A stretch of 64,000 nt of DNA from positions 124,001 to 188,000 of the forward strand of contig NZ_FNSN01000004.1 in assembly GCF_900105345.1 (NCBI RefSeq). Reading direction: 5' to 3'. Made by a program: the position numbers and the translations under genes. The notes beneath the pieces are model-generated. The model made no database searches. It saw only the letters and a list, made by a program, of their open reading frames with translations, and was not told the DNA's origin. Below are positions 1-8,238 of the stretch, in pieces. Position 1 is the stretch's first letter; every line of letters begins with the position of its first letter. The stretch is from Arthrobacter woluwensis (GTDB taxonomy: Bacteria; Actinomycetota; Actinomycetes; Actinomycetales; Micrococcaceae).

Positions 1-137
1 GGTGCGGACACCAGCCAGGGCACGACCACGGTCTCGAGCAGACCGGACAGAAGATCGTCGGCCGGATGCTCGACGGTCCGTTCCCGGCCCACGGAATCAG
101 CCGCGTGAGCGTCCAGCCGGCTCAGTTCAATTCTCAT
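1..137 (-). CDS. hypothetical protein, N-terminal fragment (cut by window edge)
   Basis: An ATG at 137 opens a frame that reads without a stop to the left edge (45 residues), beginning MRIELSRLDAHAADSVGR and continuing through an amphipathic segment ending VVVPWLVSA. No convincing Shine-Dalgarno sequence precedes the ATG (upstream reads gatagttggcct), so the real start could lie elsewhere. The product is not recognised. The frame is supported only by its openness and actinobacterial codon usage with G/C at third positions. Confidence 0.45.
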   Translation of the reverse strand, partial: MRIELSRLDAHAADSVGRERTVEHPADDLLSGLLETVVVPWLVSA

Positions 138-243
138 AGGCCAACTATCGCGCGAGGCCGGCACCCTGCCCAAGTGACACGGCCGGGCCCTCCCGAACCG
201 TACGGACGGCCGACCCGGCTCACCCCCAGGCGTCCGGCCCCCA

Positions 244-294
244 CGAAAAACTCCCCCGGTGCCGAACCGATATTTCGGTCCGGCTCCGGGGGAG
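244..294 (-). terminator. Rho-independent terminator of the sunset-domain gene
   Basis: The arms ctcccccggtgccgaaccga (251-270) and ttcggtccggctccgggggag (274-294) pair almost completely around a short loop. On the minus strand the hairpin is followed directly by TTTTT (246-250), giving a textbook intrinsic terminator 20 nt beyond the stop codon at 314. Confidence 0.9.
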
Positions 295-313
295 CATCGT
301 CAAGCCTGAGAAC

Positions 314-925
314 TCAGACCTTGGCCCGGCGGTAGCCCTCACGCTGTGCCGCGGCTTCGGTGGCGAAGCACCTCTCCGGAGCGGTCCGGGTGTAGTAGCG
401 CTGACCCGGCATGTGGTAGATCATGCTCGAACGGTTGCCCTTGATAGGCGCCCAGGCAGGGCAGTTCCACTTGCTGATGGGAGCGGTGGCGACAGGCCGC
501 GGCGGTGCCACGACGCGCACGTACTTCTGCACGCTCGAGCTGGCCTTCAGCGTGCCGGTCGACACGATCCGCAGCGACCACTTGCCCGAAACGCTTGCGG
601 TGAACGAGGTGCGGACGAATCCCCGGGTGTTGCTGTTCAGCGTGCGGACCGCCGCGTTGGGCTTGGCGCCGTCCGGGTCGAAGTACACGACCGCCTTCAC
701 GGTGCCCGTGTTGGCCCAGGTCCGCCCGTTCAGGCGCTGAGCCTGTCCCTGGATGGTGATCGGCTTGCCACGGGTGACCGTGGCGGGTCCGGCCGCGTAG
801 GACGCGACGCGGGTGGCGACGGTCGGAGCCGCCTCGGCAGGCGCCGCCACGACCAGCGAGGCGACGACGGCGACGAGCGCCGTCAGGGCCGCGATGACCG
901 CGCGCCCCAGAGATTTCATAGACAC
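314..925 (-). CDS. secreted sunset-domain protein
   Basis: 203 residues. Residues 1-33 form a Sec signal peptide (basic MSMKSLGRA, hydrophobic core, AEAA cleavage zone). Residues 40-140 look like an Ig/bacterial beta-sandwich (VTRGKPITIQGQ, GKWSLRI), typical of cell-surface modules. The C-terminus (about 152-203) has the pattern CPAWAPIKGN, YHMPGQRYY, PERCF and GYRRAKV, which matches the cysteine-containing sunset domain found at the ends of exported actinobacterial proteins. The GTG at 925 has GGGGGA six bases upstream; an in-frame ATG at 919 is the alternative. The protein is probably exported; its function is unknown. Confidence 0.85.
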   Translation of the reverse strand: MSMKSLGRAVIAALTALVAVVASLVVAAPAEAAPTVATRVASYAAGPATVTRGKPITIQGQAQRLNGRTWANTGTVKAVVYFDPDGAKPNAAVRTLNSNTRGFVRTSFTASVSGKWSLRIVSTGTLKASSSVQKYVRVVAPPRPVATAPISKWNCPAWAPIKGNRSSMIYHMPGQRYYTRTAPERCFATEAAAQREGYRRAKV

Positions 926-1040
926 GGAATGTCCCCCAGTGAAAAAGTCCGGTTCAACCGGTGATGCGAGTGATGCGGTGTCAGCATATCCGGCTCTCCG
1001 CCGCGAACACAGAGGAGGCTCCGAAACGTCGCTCCGCGAC

Positions 1041-1073
1041 GGGCGGCGCCGACGCCGAAGGCCGGCGCCGCCC
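1041..1073 (-). terminator. hairpin downstream of the DyP gene
   Basis: Perfect 10-bp inverted repeat gggcggcgcc / ggcgccgccc with a 13-nt loop, about 57 nt past the DyP stop codon. There is no T-tract, so termination may need help. The 926-1129 gap otherwise holds only the upstream region of the sunset-domain gene. Confidence 0.5.
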
Positions 1074-1129
1074 TCTCGAACGGCGCCGGCCTCGGCATCT
1101 CACGGCCCCGGGGACCTCGGTTCACCACC

Positions 1130-2425
1130 TCATGCGGAGGCGAACAGACCCTCCCCCACGAAGCCGTCCGGACCGCACCCCGGGGGGATGGCGAAGACCG
1201 CCGAGCCCACCGGCGTCGTCCACTGATTCAGGATGTCCAGATCGTCCAGGCGTTTCTGGATCGGCACGAATTGCCGGTCCACATCCGCCTGGAACGACGC
1301 GAACAGCAGCCCCGAATCGGACACCCCCGGGCCTCCAGGTGGGACGTCGTAGTTGAACGCCCTCCGGAAGATCCGCTGGGACGGGTCCTCCGGCCGCGCG
1401 CGGCGCAGATGGGAGAAGTCCGCGATCACGGGGAAGCCCACCGGATTCAGGGCCTTGAAGTCCGGTTCGTCGTGCTCGTCGGACCCGGTCAGCGGAGCGC
1501 CGTTGGAGAGTTTCCGCCCCACCGACTCCTCGCGTCCGGAGCGGTCCAGCTCGTCCCACTTGTCGAGGTTCATGCTGATGCGCCGGAGGACGAGGGACGT
1601 CCCGTTCTCCACCCAAGCCCGGTTGGTCCCGTCCCCGAACACGACGCGCTCGAAGCTCTCGCTGCCGGGCGACGGGTTGGAGGTCCCGTCCACCTGACCG
1701 AAGAGATTCCGCATGGTCGTGCCCGGCCTCTCCGTGCCGTACGCCCGCCGGAAGCCCTGTTGGACCCACCGGACCGTGGTGAAACTCCGGCTGTCCTTCA
1801 GCAGCATCCGCTGAGCGTGCGCGACCGTGAGCGGGTCATCGGCGCAGATCTGCAGGAGCAGATCCCCGCCGCTGTACTCCTTCACCAGGCGGTCGATGCC
1901 GAACTTCGGCAGTGGCCGGAGCCACGAGGGCGCCCGGCCCGGCGCCGCGACCCGGAAGAGCCCCGGCCCGAAGCCGAACGTGACCGTCAGGTTCGCCGGG
2001 CGGAACGCCAGCTCGGCCTCCGTGTCGGCGAGGGCGCCCTCCCCCTGCGTGAGGCGCGCGGCGTCGGAGGTGAGCAGCTTCAGCAGGGACTTCACCCCCG
2101 CCGCCACGATCCCCGGCTTCAGGTCCAGAGCCACGAAGGCGCCGTGGGCCTGCGCCGCGGTGCCGATCCCGGCCTGCCGCGGGCCGAAGAAGGGCACGGT
2201 GCCGGCTCCGTTGTCGGGCGTCTCCGCCGCCACGGACGACGACGGCGCGCCGCCCACCAGCTGCGTCCCGGCGGCGGCCAGGGCCCCCACCCCCGCCGCG
2301 GCGCCACCGAGGAGGAGGTTCCGGCGTCGTACCCCCTGGGAAGATCCCGCGGCGGAACCCGCGCCCGTCGGCTCCTCCGGACGGCCCTCAGGGGCGCCCG
2401 CCGGCTCCACGTCCCGCGGACTCAC
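1130..2425 (-). CDS. Tat-exported DyP-type heme peroxidase (EfeB-like)
   Basis: 431 residues. A twin-arginine signal RRRNLLLGG (33-41) precedes a hydrophobic stretch, so a folded heme protein is exported by Tat. The DyP fingerprint GQVDG (GxxDG, 243-247) and the heme-binding region SHLRRARPEDP (His about 339), followed by an Arg-rich RIFRRAFNYD, are present. DyP enzymes oxidise substrates with peroxide; EfeB members act with iron uptake, but no efeU or efeO gene is visible here. It starts at GTG 2425, overlapping the stop of the upstream PCu(A)C gene (GTGA) with no SD of its own, so translation is probably coupled. Its place at the end of a copper operon suggests a role linked to copper or oxidative stress (inference). 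Confidence 0.9.
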   Translation of the reverse strand: MSPRDVEPAGAPEGRPEEPTGAGSAAGSSQGVRRRNLLLGGAAAGVGALAAAGTQLVGGAPSSSVAAETPDNGAGTVPFFGPRQAGIGTAAQAHGAFVALDLKPGIVAAGVKSLLKLLTSDAARLTQGEGALADTEAELAFRPANLTVTFGFGPGLFRVAAPGRAPSWLRPLPKFGIDRLVKEYSGGDLLLQICADDPLTVAHAQRMLLKDSRSFTTVRWVQQGFRRAYGTERPGTTMRNLFGQVDGTSNPSPGSESFERVVFGDGTNRAWVENGTSLVLRRISMNLDKWDELDRSGREESVGRKLSNGAPLTGSDEHDEPDFKALNPVGFPVIADFSHLRRARPEDPSQRIFRRAFNYDVPPGGPGVSDSGLLFASFQADVDRQFVPIQKRLDDLDILNQWTTPVGSAVFAIPPGCGPDGFVGEGLFASA

Positions 2426-3009
2426 TTGGCCGGGGAGGTCGTGGGCTGCGCGTGCCCGGAGTGATCCTCACCGCCGTGACCCGAGTGCTGGCTCGAATCC
2501 CCACCGGGCGCGTAGTTCTCCTTGGCGCCGGAGAAGTCCTTGACCTGGGCGGTGAAGCTGAGGGTCGTGCCGTCGCTGGCCTTGAGCTCGAAGGGGATCT
2601 CGTCGCCGGCGCGGTACGCCTTGGCGAGCTTCACGAGCATGATGTGGTTCGCGCCGGGCTCGAGCTTGAGCTCACCGCCCGCGGGAATGGTGAACCCGCC
2701 TTCCTTGGCCCGCATCTGCATGCCGCCGCTGGGGTTCATGACGGTCTCGTGCAGTTCGGCCATGGGCGAGGCAGGGGTGGTCACGGTGGTGATGGTGATG
2801 TCCTTGCCGCTGCCGTTGCGGACGGTCCCGAACGCGGCGGTCATGCCGGAGGACGCCGCCTTCACCCAGGGCTCGCTGATCGAGAGGGCCGGCGCCGGGC
2901 TGGTCGAGGACGCGGCCGGGGCCGGAGCGTTCCCGGAGGAGCAGGCACTGAGCGCGAGAGCAGCGGCAGCGGCGAGGGACAGCAGGGAAAGGGTCTTCTT
3001 GGTGGTCAT
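2422..3009 (-). CDS. PCu(A)C copper chaperone lipoprotein
   Basis: 195 residues. The lipoprotein signal ends LALSAC (Cys 23), followed by a Pro/Ala/Ser linker. The PCu(A)C (DUF461) copper-site ligands are visible: His 87 (HETVM), Met 97-99 (GMQM) and His 122/Met 124 (NHIM), fitting the family pattern H-Mx10-M-x21-H-x-M. A His-rich tail (SQHSGHGGEDHSGH) may add copper binding. Family members carry Cu(I) outside the membrane for cytochrome oxidase assembly. A strong SD (caggag) precedes ATG 3009. Operon: CopC gene upstream, DyP gene overlapping downstream. Confidence 0.92.
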   Translation of the reverse strand: MTTKKTLSLLSLAAAAALALSACSSGNAPAPAASSTSPAPALSISEPWVKAASSGMTAAFGTVRNGSGKDITITTVTTPASPMAELHETVMNPSGGMQMRAKEGGFTIPAGGELKLEPGANHIMLVKLAKAYRAGDEIPFELKASDGTTLSFTAQVKDFSGAKENYAPGGDSSQHSGHGGEDHSGHAQPTTSPAK

Positions 3010-3085
3010 GGTGACTCCTGATCTGTGCCCGTCCGGGCAGCGTGAGGCCGGGACGGGTGAAAGTGTGGGATGAAAAGGGTGCCTG

Positions 3086-3715
3086 TCAGGCGGCGTCGTC
3101 GCGACGCAGGCGCTGGAGGGCCCGAACGGCGAGGAAGAGGCCGAGGCCCACGGCCGCGCCGATGCCGCCGGCGATCAGCCAGCCGGGGACCCCGGCCGCC
3201 TGACCGGATTCCGACGTGGCGCCGGCCTCAGCGGACGGCGCGGTAGCTCCGGCCGCGGGTTCGGTGCCCGGCGCGAGTCCGGGCGCCGGAATGGTGCCCA
3301 CCTTCGCGTTCGCTCCGACCAGGAACGAATAGCTGCCGCTGATGGGGTGGCCGTCGCTGGAGACGACCCTCCAGCGGACCTGGTACTCCCCCTCCGGAAG
3401 GTCCGGCGCGAGGGGCTGGGCCAGGGTCTCCCGTGCGAGCACGGGCTTCCCCTGGGCCCAGTTCTTCGAGGCCGCATCGACGACGCGGATCTCGTAGCCC
3501 AGGTCCATGAGGGCCGCGCTGAACGTGACGGACACCTGGGTGGGTGCTGCCGACAGGCGTTTGCCGTCGGACGGGATGGACGAAACCAGTTGGTCGTGCG
3601 CCGAGGCCTTCGGTGCGCCCGCCAGGAGAACGGCGAAGCACAGCACCAGAACGGCCGTCAGCACGGAGGCACGACGCCCCGGGTTCCGCCATGCAAGGAA
3701 TGGCAAAGAACTCAT
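3086..3715 (-). CDS. copC: CopC-family copper-binding protein, membrane anchored
   Basis: 209 residues from ATG 3715, which is preceded by caggaag; a longer frame to 3796 lacks an SD. The signal peptide ends ASA, which would leave His as the new N-terminus (HDQLVSSIPSDG). This is the histidine-brace arrangement of CopC. The CopC beta-barrel covers about residues 42-140 and includes VRWRVVSSDGHPISGSY with the second conserved D/H pair. An Ala/Gly/Pro linker leads to a C-terminal transmembrane helix (about 178-198) and an RRD tail. It likely binds Cu(II) at the outer face. It lies 76 nt upstream of the PCu(A)C gene in the same direction. Confidence 0.9.
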   Translation of the reverse strand: MSSLPFLAWRNPGRRASVLTAVLVLCFAVLLAGAPKASAHDQLVSSIPSDGKRLSAAPTQVSVTFSAALMDLGYEIRVVDAASKNWAQGKPVLARETLAQPLAPDLPEGEYQVRWRVVSSDGHPISGSYSFLVGANAKVGTIPAPGLAPGTEPAAGATAPSAEAGATSESGQAAGVPGWLIAGGIGAAVGLGLFLAVRALQRLRRDDAA

Positions 3716-3833
3716 GACTGCTTCCTGCCCTGCGGGACACAGGGGCCCGGCAGGGCGGCTGAGAAGTGTGGCGCGGAGACTCCGCGCAGGTCTCACGGCA
3801 CCGGCGCACGAGGCGGACCGGTGGCCGGGGTGA

Positions 3834-4544
3834 CTAGAACGACTCAGACAGCAGCGGCGGGCCGCGGTGGCGCATGACCAGCAGGGGCACGCCGAGATTG
3901 CGCAGCGGCGTGACGCGCCGGTCGAGCGGCATGGTCAGCGATCCGGGCACGACGACGAGCGGCGCCACCCGGGGAATGACAGGAAGGAGCCGCATCCGCA
4001 GAGCGGCGAGAAGCTTCAGGAGGGTCACCTCGCCATGGCGCAGCACGGCGATGGTGAAAACCGCGGCGACCACGTGGCCCAGCCACATGAGCGGTGAGGA
4101 ATGATCCATGAGCGCCATGGACCCGTCCGTGGCGACGCTGCCCGGGACCGGGGCCATCGACCGGGCCGCGTGTCCGGCGTGACCCATCCGGGCCATGTCG
4201 TGCGCCATCGTGGCGGCCGGCATGGTGGTCATTCCCGCAGTCGTCCCGGCGGTCATCCCCGCGGGCGCCATGCTGAACAGGCCGTGGAACAGCGCCTGGC
4301 TGAACAGGACACCGGCGGAGAGACGCCAAAGAGAAAGGGGGCTTCCGGTATGGAGTGCTTTCCCGGTGAGCAGGGTTTTCCCGGCAAGCACCGTGCACAC
4401 CAGCCCGGACAGGACCAGGGAGAGCAGCAGGACGGCGGCCGCGGGAACGGCTCCGCCCGCGAGGACATGCGAGAAGGCGGCGATCGACGTCGCGGCGGTG
4501 GCTGCGACCCAGCCCCGTGCGAAACGCGCTCCGCGTGCCGTCAT
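3834..4544 (-). CDS. Met/His-rich polytopic membrane protein of the copper module
   Basis: 236 residues from ATG 4544 (upstream ggggaagg). A GTG at 4601 would add 19 residues without an SD. There are about four or five transmembrane helices. Between them lies a loop rich in Met and His (MAPAGMTAG, MAHDMARMGHAGH, MDHSS), typical of copper-handling surfaces. It is clearly paralogous to the protein at 12200-12892: both have H-x-LAGGA-x-PA in helix 1, a Q-x-L-x-H segment, GHVVA/AHVVA with a following R-x-GE, and a C-terminal RGPP. The family is unnamed as far as I can tell. Its position ahead of copC supports a copper role (inference). Confidence 0.75.
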   Translation of the reverse strand: MTARGARFARGWVAATAATSIAAFSHVLAGGAVPAAAVLLLSLVLSGLVCTVLAGKTLLTGKALHTGSPLSLWRLSAGVLFSQALFHGLFSMAPAGMTAGTTAGMTTMPAATMAHDMARMGHAGHAARSMAPVPGSVATDGSMALMDHSSPLMWLGHVVAAVFTIAVLRHGEVTLLKLLAALRMRLLPVIPRVAPLVVVPGSLTMPLDRRVTPLRNLGVPLLVMRHRGPPLLSESF

Positions 4545-4697
4545 GGTCCTTCCCCGTCCGTCCTGGAAGGGCGCACCGCCCGTCCAGGCCCGATTATCCA
4601 CGAATTTCTACGAGCTGTCGAAGTGTCGGGGGCTCCCGGCGGCCCTCCTCCTCGACATGGCGCGGGGCGAACGGTCCAGATCGGAAATCTGAACAGC

Positions 4698-4760
4698 TGG
4701 TCAACTTTAAGCGCTGAAAGCCTTGACCATGCCACGAATGCAGGGTGAGACTTTTCTCAC
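4698..4760. promoter_or_regulatory. operator-like inverted repeats upstream of the APC permease
   Basis: Two dyads lie in the gap between divergent genes. TGGTCAA (4698-4704) pairs with TTGACCA (4723-4729) across 18 nt. GTGAGA (4745-4750) pairs with TCTCAC (4755-4760) across CTTT. The TTGACC also looks like a -35 box. The TetR encoded one gene downstream (6312-6968) is the obvious candidate ligand (inference). Confidence 0.5.
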
Positions 4761-4800
4761 ACTTGTTCAGTTTTCGCATCGAGGCACACCGGAGGTTCCC

Positions 4801-6315
4801 ATGCAGAGCACGACCACCGAGGCCAAGGCCCCGGATTCCCTCGCACCCGGGAGACTGGGCACCGTCGACATCGTCTTCTTCGTCGTGTCCGCGGCGGCGC
4901 CACTCACGGTGGCCGCGAGCGCGGCGCCGCTGTCGTTCTTCCTTGGCGGGATCGGGGCGCCGGGAGCCATGCTCGCGAGCGGCGCGGTCCTGATCCTCTT
5001 CGCCATCGGCTTCACGGCCATGTCCCGGTTCGTCCGCAACACGGGCGCCTTCTACGCCTACGCGGCCGCCGGGCTGGGCAAGCCGGTGGGCATCGGCGTC
5101 GCCTTCGTCACCGTGATGGCATACGCGTTCCTCCTCATCGGCTTCTACGCCCTGCTCGGATTCTTCGCGGACCTGACGTTCGGGAATCTGTTCGGCATCC
5201 ACCTGCACTGGGGCGTCTGGTCGGCGCTCTCGGTGCTCCTGATCGGGCTGCTGGGCTACCGTCGCATCGACGTCGGGGCGAAGGTCCTGGCAGTGCTGCT
5301 CACCGCCGAGGTCCTCATCCTCCTCATCGTCTCGATCGCGGCGATCGTGGAGAACGGCGCCCACATCGCCGAGGCCACGGCCGCCTCGTTCAACCCCGTC
5401 AACATCTTCTTCGTCCCGGGCGCCAGCGTCCTGTTCGTCTTCGGCTTCGGGGCGTTCCTCGGCTTCGAGGGGACCGTCATCTACGCGGAGGAGGCGAAGC
5501 AGGCCGACCGCACGGTCCCCCGCGCGACCTATCTGGCCATCGCGTTCCTCGCCGTCTTCTACGCCTTCACGTTCTGGGCCCTCACCGTCGCGTTCGGCGC
5601 GGACGGCGTGCTGGCGCTCGCCAACTCGGACAAGCTCGAGGAGATGATGTTCATCGCCGGCGAGCAGTCGCTGGGAGCCTGGGCCGGCGTCGTGCTCCAG
5701 ATCCTGGTCATCACCAGCTTCTTCGCCTGCGCGCTCGCCTTCCACAACGCCTGTGCGCGGTATGTGTTCTCTCTCGGCCGCGAGCGCCTGCTGCCGACGG
5801 TGTTCTCCCGCACGCACCACCGCATGCGGTCGCCGCATGTCGCGAGCCTGGCGCTGACGGGCGTCAGCCTGGTGGTCATGATCGCCGGGGCGCTCTCCGG
5901 AACGGACCCGTATCTCGGGCTGAGCCTGTGGACGTACGCCGCGGGCGTGGCGGGTCTGGTCTTCGCCCAGGGCGTGGCCGCGGTCTCCGTGATCGGCTTC
6001 TTCCGGAAGGACCGGCGGGGCCATGGGGTGTGGCGTGTGGTCGTCGCACCGGTGCTCGGCGCCCTGGGGCTCATCGCCGCGTTCGCCATCATCGTCTCGC
6101 ACTTCGATATCGTGTCCGGCATGACCGGCCCTGTGAATCTCCTGCTGATCGGCGTCGTGCCGCTCGTCTTCGTGGGCGGTGTGATCGCCGGCCTCGTGAT
6201 GCAGCGGCGCTCCCCCGAACGCTACGCCGCCCTCAATGCCACCGTGGTGGTCTCGGCGCCCCAAGAGCGCGCCGCCGCGTCCGCGCCGGTGGCGGCCGAG
6301 GAGCCGGTGGCATGA
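4801..6315 (+). CDS. APC-superfamily amino acid permease
   Basis: 504 residues from ATG 4801, which has ggaggt eight bases upstream; an ATG at 4723 lies in the operator region and is less likely. About 12 transmembrane helices are visible. The protein starts with the APC motif GTVDIVFFVVSAAAPLTV followed by GGIGAPGA, and has the consensus GFEGTVIYAEEAK between helices 6 and 7. It imports amino acids or amines by proton symport; the substrate cannot be read from sequence. The stop overlaps the next gene (ATGA), so it forms an operon with a TetR regulator and an S58 aminopeptidase, suggesting uptake followed by intracellular hydrolysis. Confidence 0.9.
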   Translation: MQSTTTEAKAPDSLAPGRLGTVDIVFFVVSAAAPLTVAASAAPLSFFLGGIGAPGAMLASGAVLILFAIGFTAMSRFVRNTGAFYAYAAAGLGKPVGIGVAFVTVMAYAFLLIGFYALLGFFADLTFGNLFGIHLHWGVWSALSVLLIGLLGYRRIDVGAKVLAVLLTAEVLILLIVSIAAIVENGAHIAEATAASFNPVNIFFVPGASVLFVFGFGAFLGFEGTVIYAEEAKQADRTVPRATYLAIAFLAVFYAFTFWALTVAFGADGVLALANSDKLEEMMFIAGEQSLGAWAGVVLQILVITSFFACALAFHNACARYVFSLGRERLLPTVFSRTHHRMRSPHVASLALTGVSLVVMIAGALSGTDPYLGLSLWTYAAGVAGLVFAQGVAAVSVIGFFRKDRRGHGVWRVVVAPVLGALGLIAAFAIIVSHFDIVSGMTGPVNLLLIGVVPLVFVGGVIAGLVMQRRSPERYAALNATVVVSAPQERAAASAPVAAEEPVA

Positions 6316-6968
6316 GGGCCAAGAGCAGACAGCGCCGCCAGGACCTCATCGCTGCCGCGAGCAGCGTGATCGCCGAACACGGCATCGCCAACGCCAGCGT
6401 GCGCGCGGTCGCCGAGCGCGCCGAGGTCAGCACGGGCAGCGTCCTGTACCACTTCGAGAGTTTCGACCAGCTGGTCATGGAGGCCGTGAAGGGCGTCATC
6501 GACGAGTTCAGCGAACAGCGACGGCGTCTGATCGACGGCGTCTCCGACCCGGTCGAACGGCTCCGCCTCATGATCGAGGCCGGGATCCCCGAGCACATCA
6601 GCGACGAACTGCGGATCGTGTACCAAGTGGTGTCCGCGGCCCAGGACAACCCGCACTACCGGCGCAATCTGGCGCTCGTGGTGGAACGGCAGGTCGCCCT
6701 GTACGAGATCGTGCTCGAAGTCGGCACGGCTCTCGGAGCGTTCCGGCCCCGCATGGAGATCCATGCGATCGCGGAGAACCTGGTGGCCCTCGAGGACGCC
6801 TACGACCTCTACCTCATCGACCCCGACGACTGGCAGCGTGACCGCTATCTGCGGAACACCCTCCTCTTCGCGGAGCTCGCCCTGGACTGCACGCTCATCA
6901 CGCCCGGCCCGTCCGAACCGTCTACGCCCACCCCGTCCACATCACCCACCTCCGAGGAGCAGCAGTGA
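6312..6968 (+). CDS. TetR-family transcriptional regulator (BetI-like C-terminus)
   Basis: 218 residues. The N-terminal helix-turn-helix covers about residues 7-55 (DLIAAASSVIAEHG, VRAVAERAEVSTGSVLYHF). The C-terminal ligand domain continues to about 195 and is followed by a low-complexity Thr/Pro/Ser tail. ATG 6312 overlaps the permease stop by 4 nt, and its own stop overlaps the GTG of the peptidase gene, so three genes are translated as one chain. It probably represses this operon through the dyads at 4698-4760. Confidence 0.9.
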   Translation: MRAKSRQRRQDLIAAASSVIAEHGIANASVRAVAERAEVSTGSVLYHFESFDQLVMEAVKGVIDEFSEQRRRLIDGVSDPVERLRLMIEAGIPEHISDELRIVYQVVSAAQDNPHYRRNLALVVERQVALYEIVLEVGTALGAFRPRMEIHAIAENLVALEDAYDLYLIDPDDWQRDRYLRNTLLFAELALDCTLITPGPSEPSTPTPSTSPTSEEQQ

Positions 6969-8137
6969 CCGCACCCCTTTCCGATCCGAGCACGAGCCGT
7001 CCGTCCGGGACCGCTCCGCTCGGCGCCGCGCCGCGGGCCCGGGATCTCGGCATCCCGTTCGACGGCGAGCCCGGACCGTGGAACGCGATCACCGACGTGC
7101 CGGGCCTGGAGGTCGGGTACGCGACGCTGATCGAGGACGGACCCGTGGTGACCCGCACCGGCGTCACGGCGATCCTGCCGCGGGGCAAGGCGGCCGCCGG
7201 GTCGCCCTGCGCGGCCGGACTCGCCGTCCTGAACGGCAACGGCGAGCTGACCGGGAGCACCTGGATCGAGGAGTCTGGACAGTTCCAGACGCCCATAGCG
7301 CTCACCAACTCCCATGCGGTGGGAGCCGTGCACCGGGGAATCGACCGGTGGATGGCTGAGCATCACCCCGCGGTGGCGGCACAGTGGATGCTGCCCGTGG
7401 TCGGCGAGACCTGGGACGGCTACCTGAACTCGATCAACGCGGACACCGTCCGTCCCGAGCACGCCGCGGCCGCCCTCGACGCCGCCCGCACCGGTCCGAT
7501 CGCCGAAGGCAATGTGGGCGGCGGGACCGGCATGAACTGCTACGGCTTCAAGGGCGGGACGGGCACGGCCTCCCGGGTGGTCCGTTCGGGCGACGACTCC
7601 TGGACCGTGGGCGTGCTCCTGCAGGCCAACTTCGGCTCCCGGAAGGAACTGCGGGTGGCCGGGCGACGGCTCGGGCGGGACTCCCAGGCCCCCGACCCCA
7701 TGACTACCACCGACTGGTTCGAGCGCGACACCGCCTCCCCGGCCCACGCGGTGGCCGGGGCCGGGAGCGTGATCGTGATCGTGGCGACGGACGCGCCGAT
7801 GCTCCCGGACCAGTGCCGCGCGCTCGCCCGCCGGGTGAGCCTGGGACTGGCGCGCACGGGCACCACGGGAAGCCACTTCTCCGGCGACATCTTCCTCGCC
7901 TTCTCCACGGCCAACGAGGGCGGCCTCGGCTCGCGCATGGGCGCCGGCGGGGTGGTCATCGAACAGCTCGCCCAGGTGGCGTGGGGCAGTATGGACCCCT
8001 TCTACGAGGCCGTGGTCGAAGCCACCGAGGAGGCAGTCCTCAACGCCCTCGTCGCGGCCCGGGACATGGTCGGCCGCGCGGGCCACAGGAGCCATGCGCT
8101 CCCCCACGAAGAGGTCCGCGCGGCGTTCGCGTCGTGA
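6965..8137 (+). CDS. P1/S58 family aminopeptidase (DmpA/BapA-like)
   Basis: 390 residues starting at GTG 6965. S58 signatures include ARDLGIPFDG, NAITDVPGLEVG, TGVTAILPRG, ALTNSHAVG and GNVGGGTGMNC-YGFKGGTGTASR. The last segment is the autoprocessing region, in which an N-terminal nucleophile (Ser or Thr) is released by self-cleavage. Family members remove N-terminal D-, L- or beta-amino acids from peptides or amino acid amides. No signal peptide is seen, so it acts in the cytoplasm on substrate brought in by the co-transcribed permease (inference). Confidence 0.9.
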   Translation: MTAPLSDPSTSRPSGTAPLGAAPRARDLGIPFDGEPGPWNAITDVPGLEVGYATLIEDGPVVTRTGVTAILPRGKAAAGSPCAAGLAVLNGNGELTGSTWIEESGQFQTPIALTNSHAVGAVHRGIDRWMAEHHPAVAAQWMLPVVGETWDGYLNSINADTVRPEHAAAALDAARTGPIAEGNVGGGTGMNCYGFKGGTGTASRVVRSGDDSWTVGVLLQANFGSRKELRVAGRRLGRDSQAPDPMTTTDWFERDTASPAHAVAGAGSVIVIVATDAPMLPDQCRALARRVSLGLARTGTTGSHFSGDIFLAFSTANEGGLGSRMGAGGVVIEQLAQVAWGSMDPFYEAVVEATEEAVLNALVAARDMVGRAGHRSHALPHEEVRAAFAS

Positions 8138-8160
8138 CCGTGCCGGCCACGGCTCTCTGA

Positions 8161-8211
8161 ACGACGACGGCGGTGGGCCGGGCGCGCTGCCCGGCCCACC
8201 GCCGTCGTCGT
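8161..8211. terminator. 23-bp perfect inverted repeat between convergent genes
   Basis: Arms 8161-8183 and 8189-8211 are exactly complementary across a 5-nt loop. The hairpin lies between the stop of the S58 peptidase gene (8137) and that of the minus-strand permease gene (8239). It lacks a U-tract but is stable enough to serve as a bidirectional terminator. Confidence 0.8.
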
Positions 8212-8238
8212 GCTGCGGGAGCCGTGCCCGCCGCCGCC

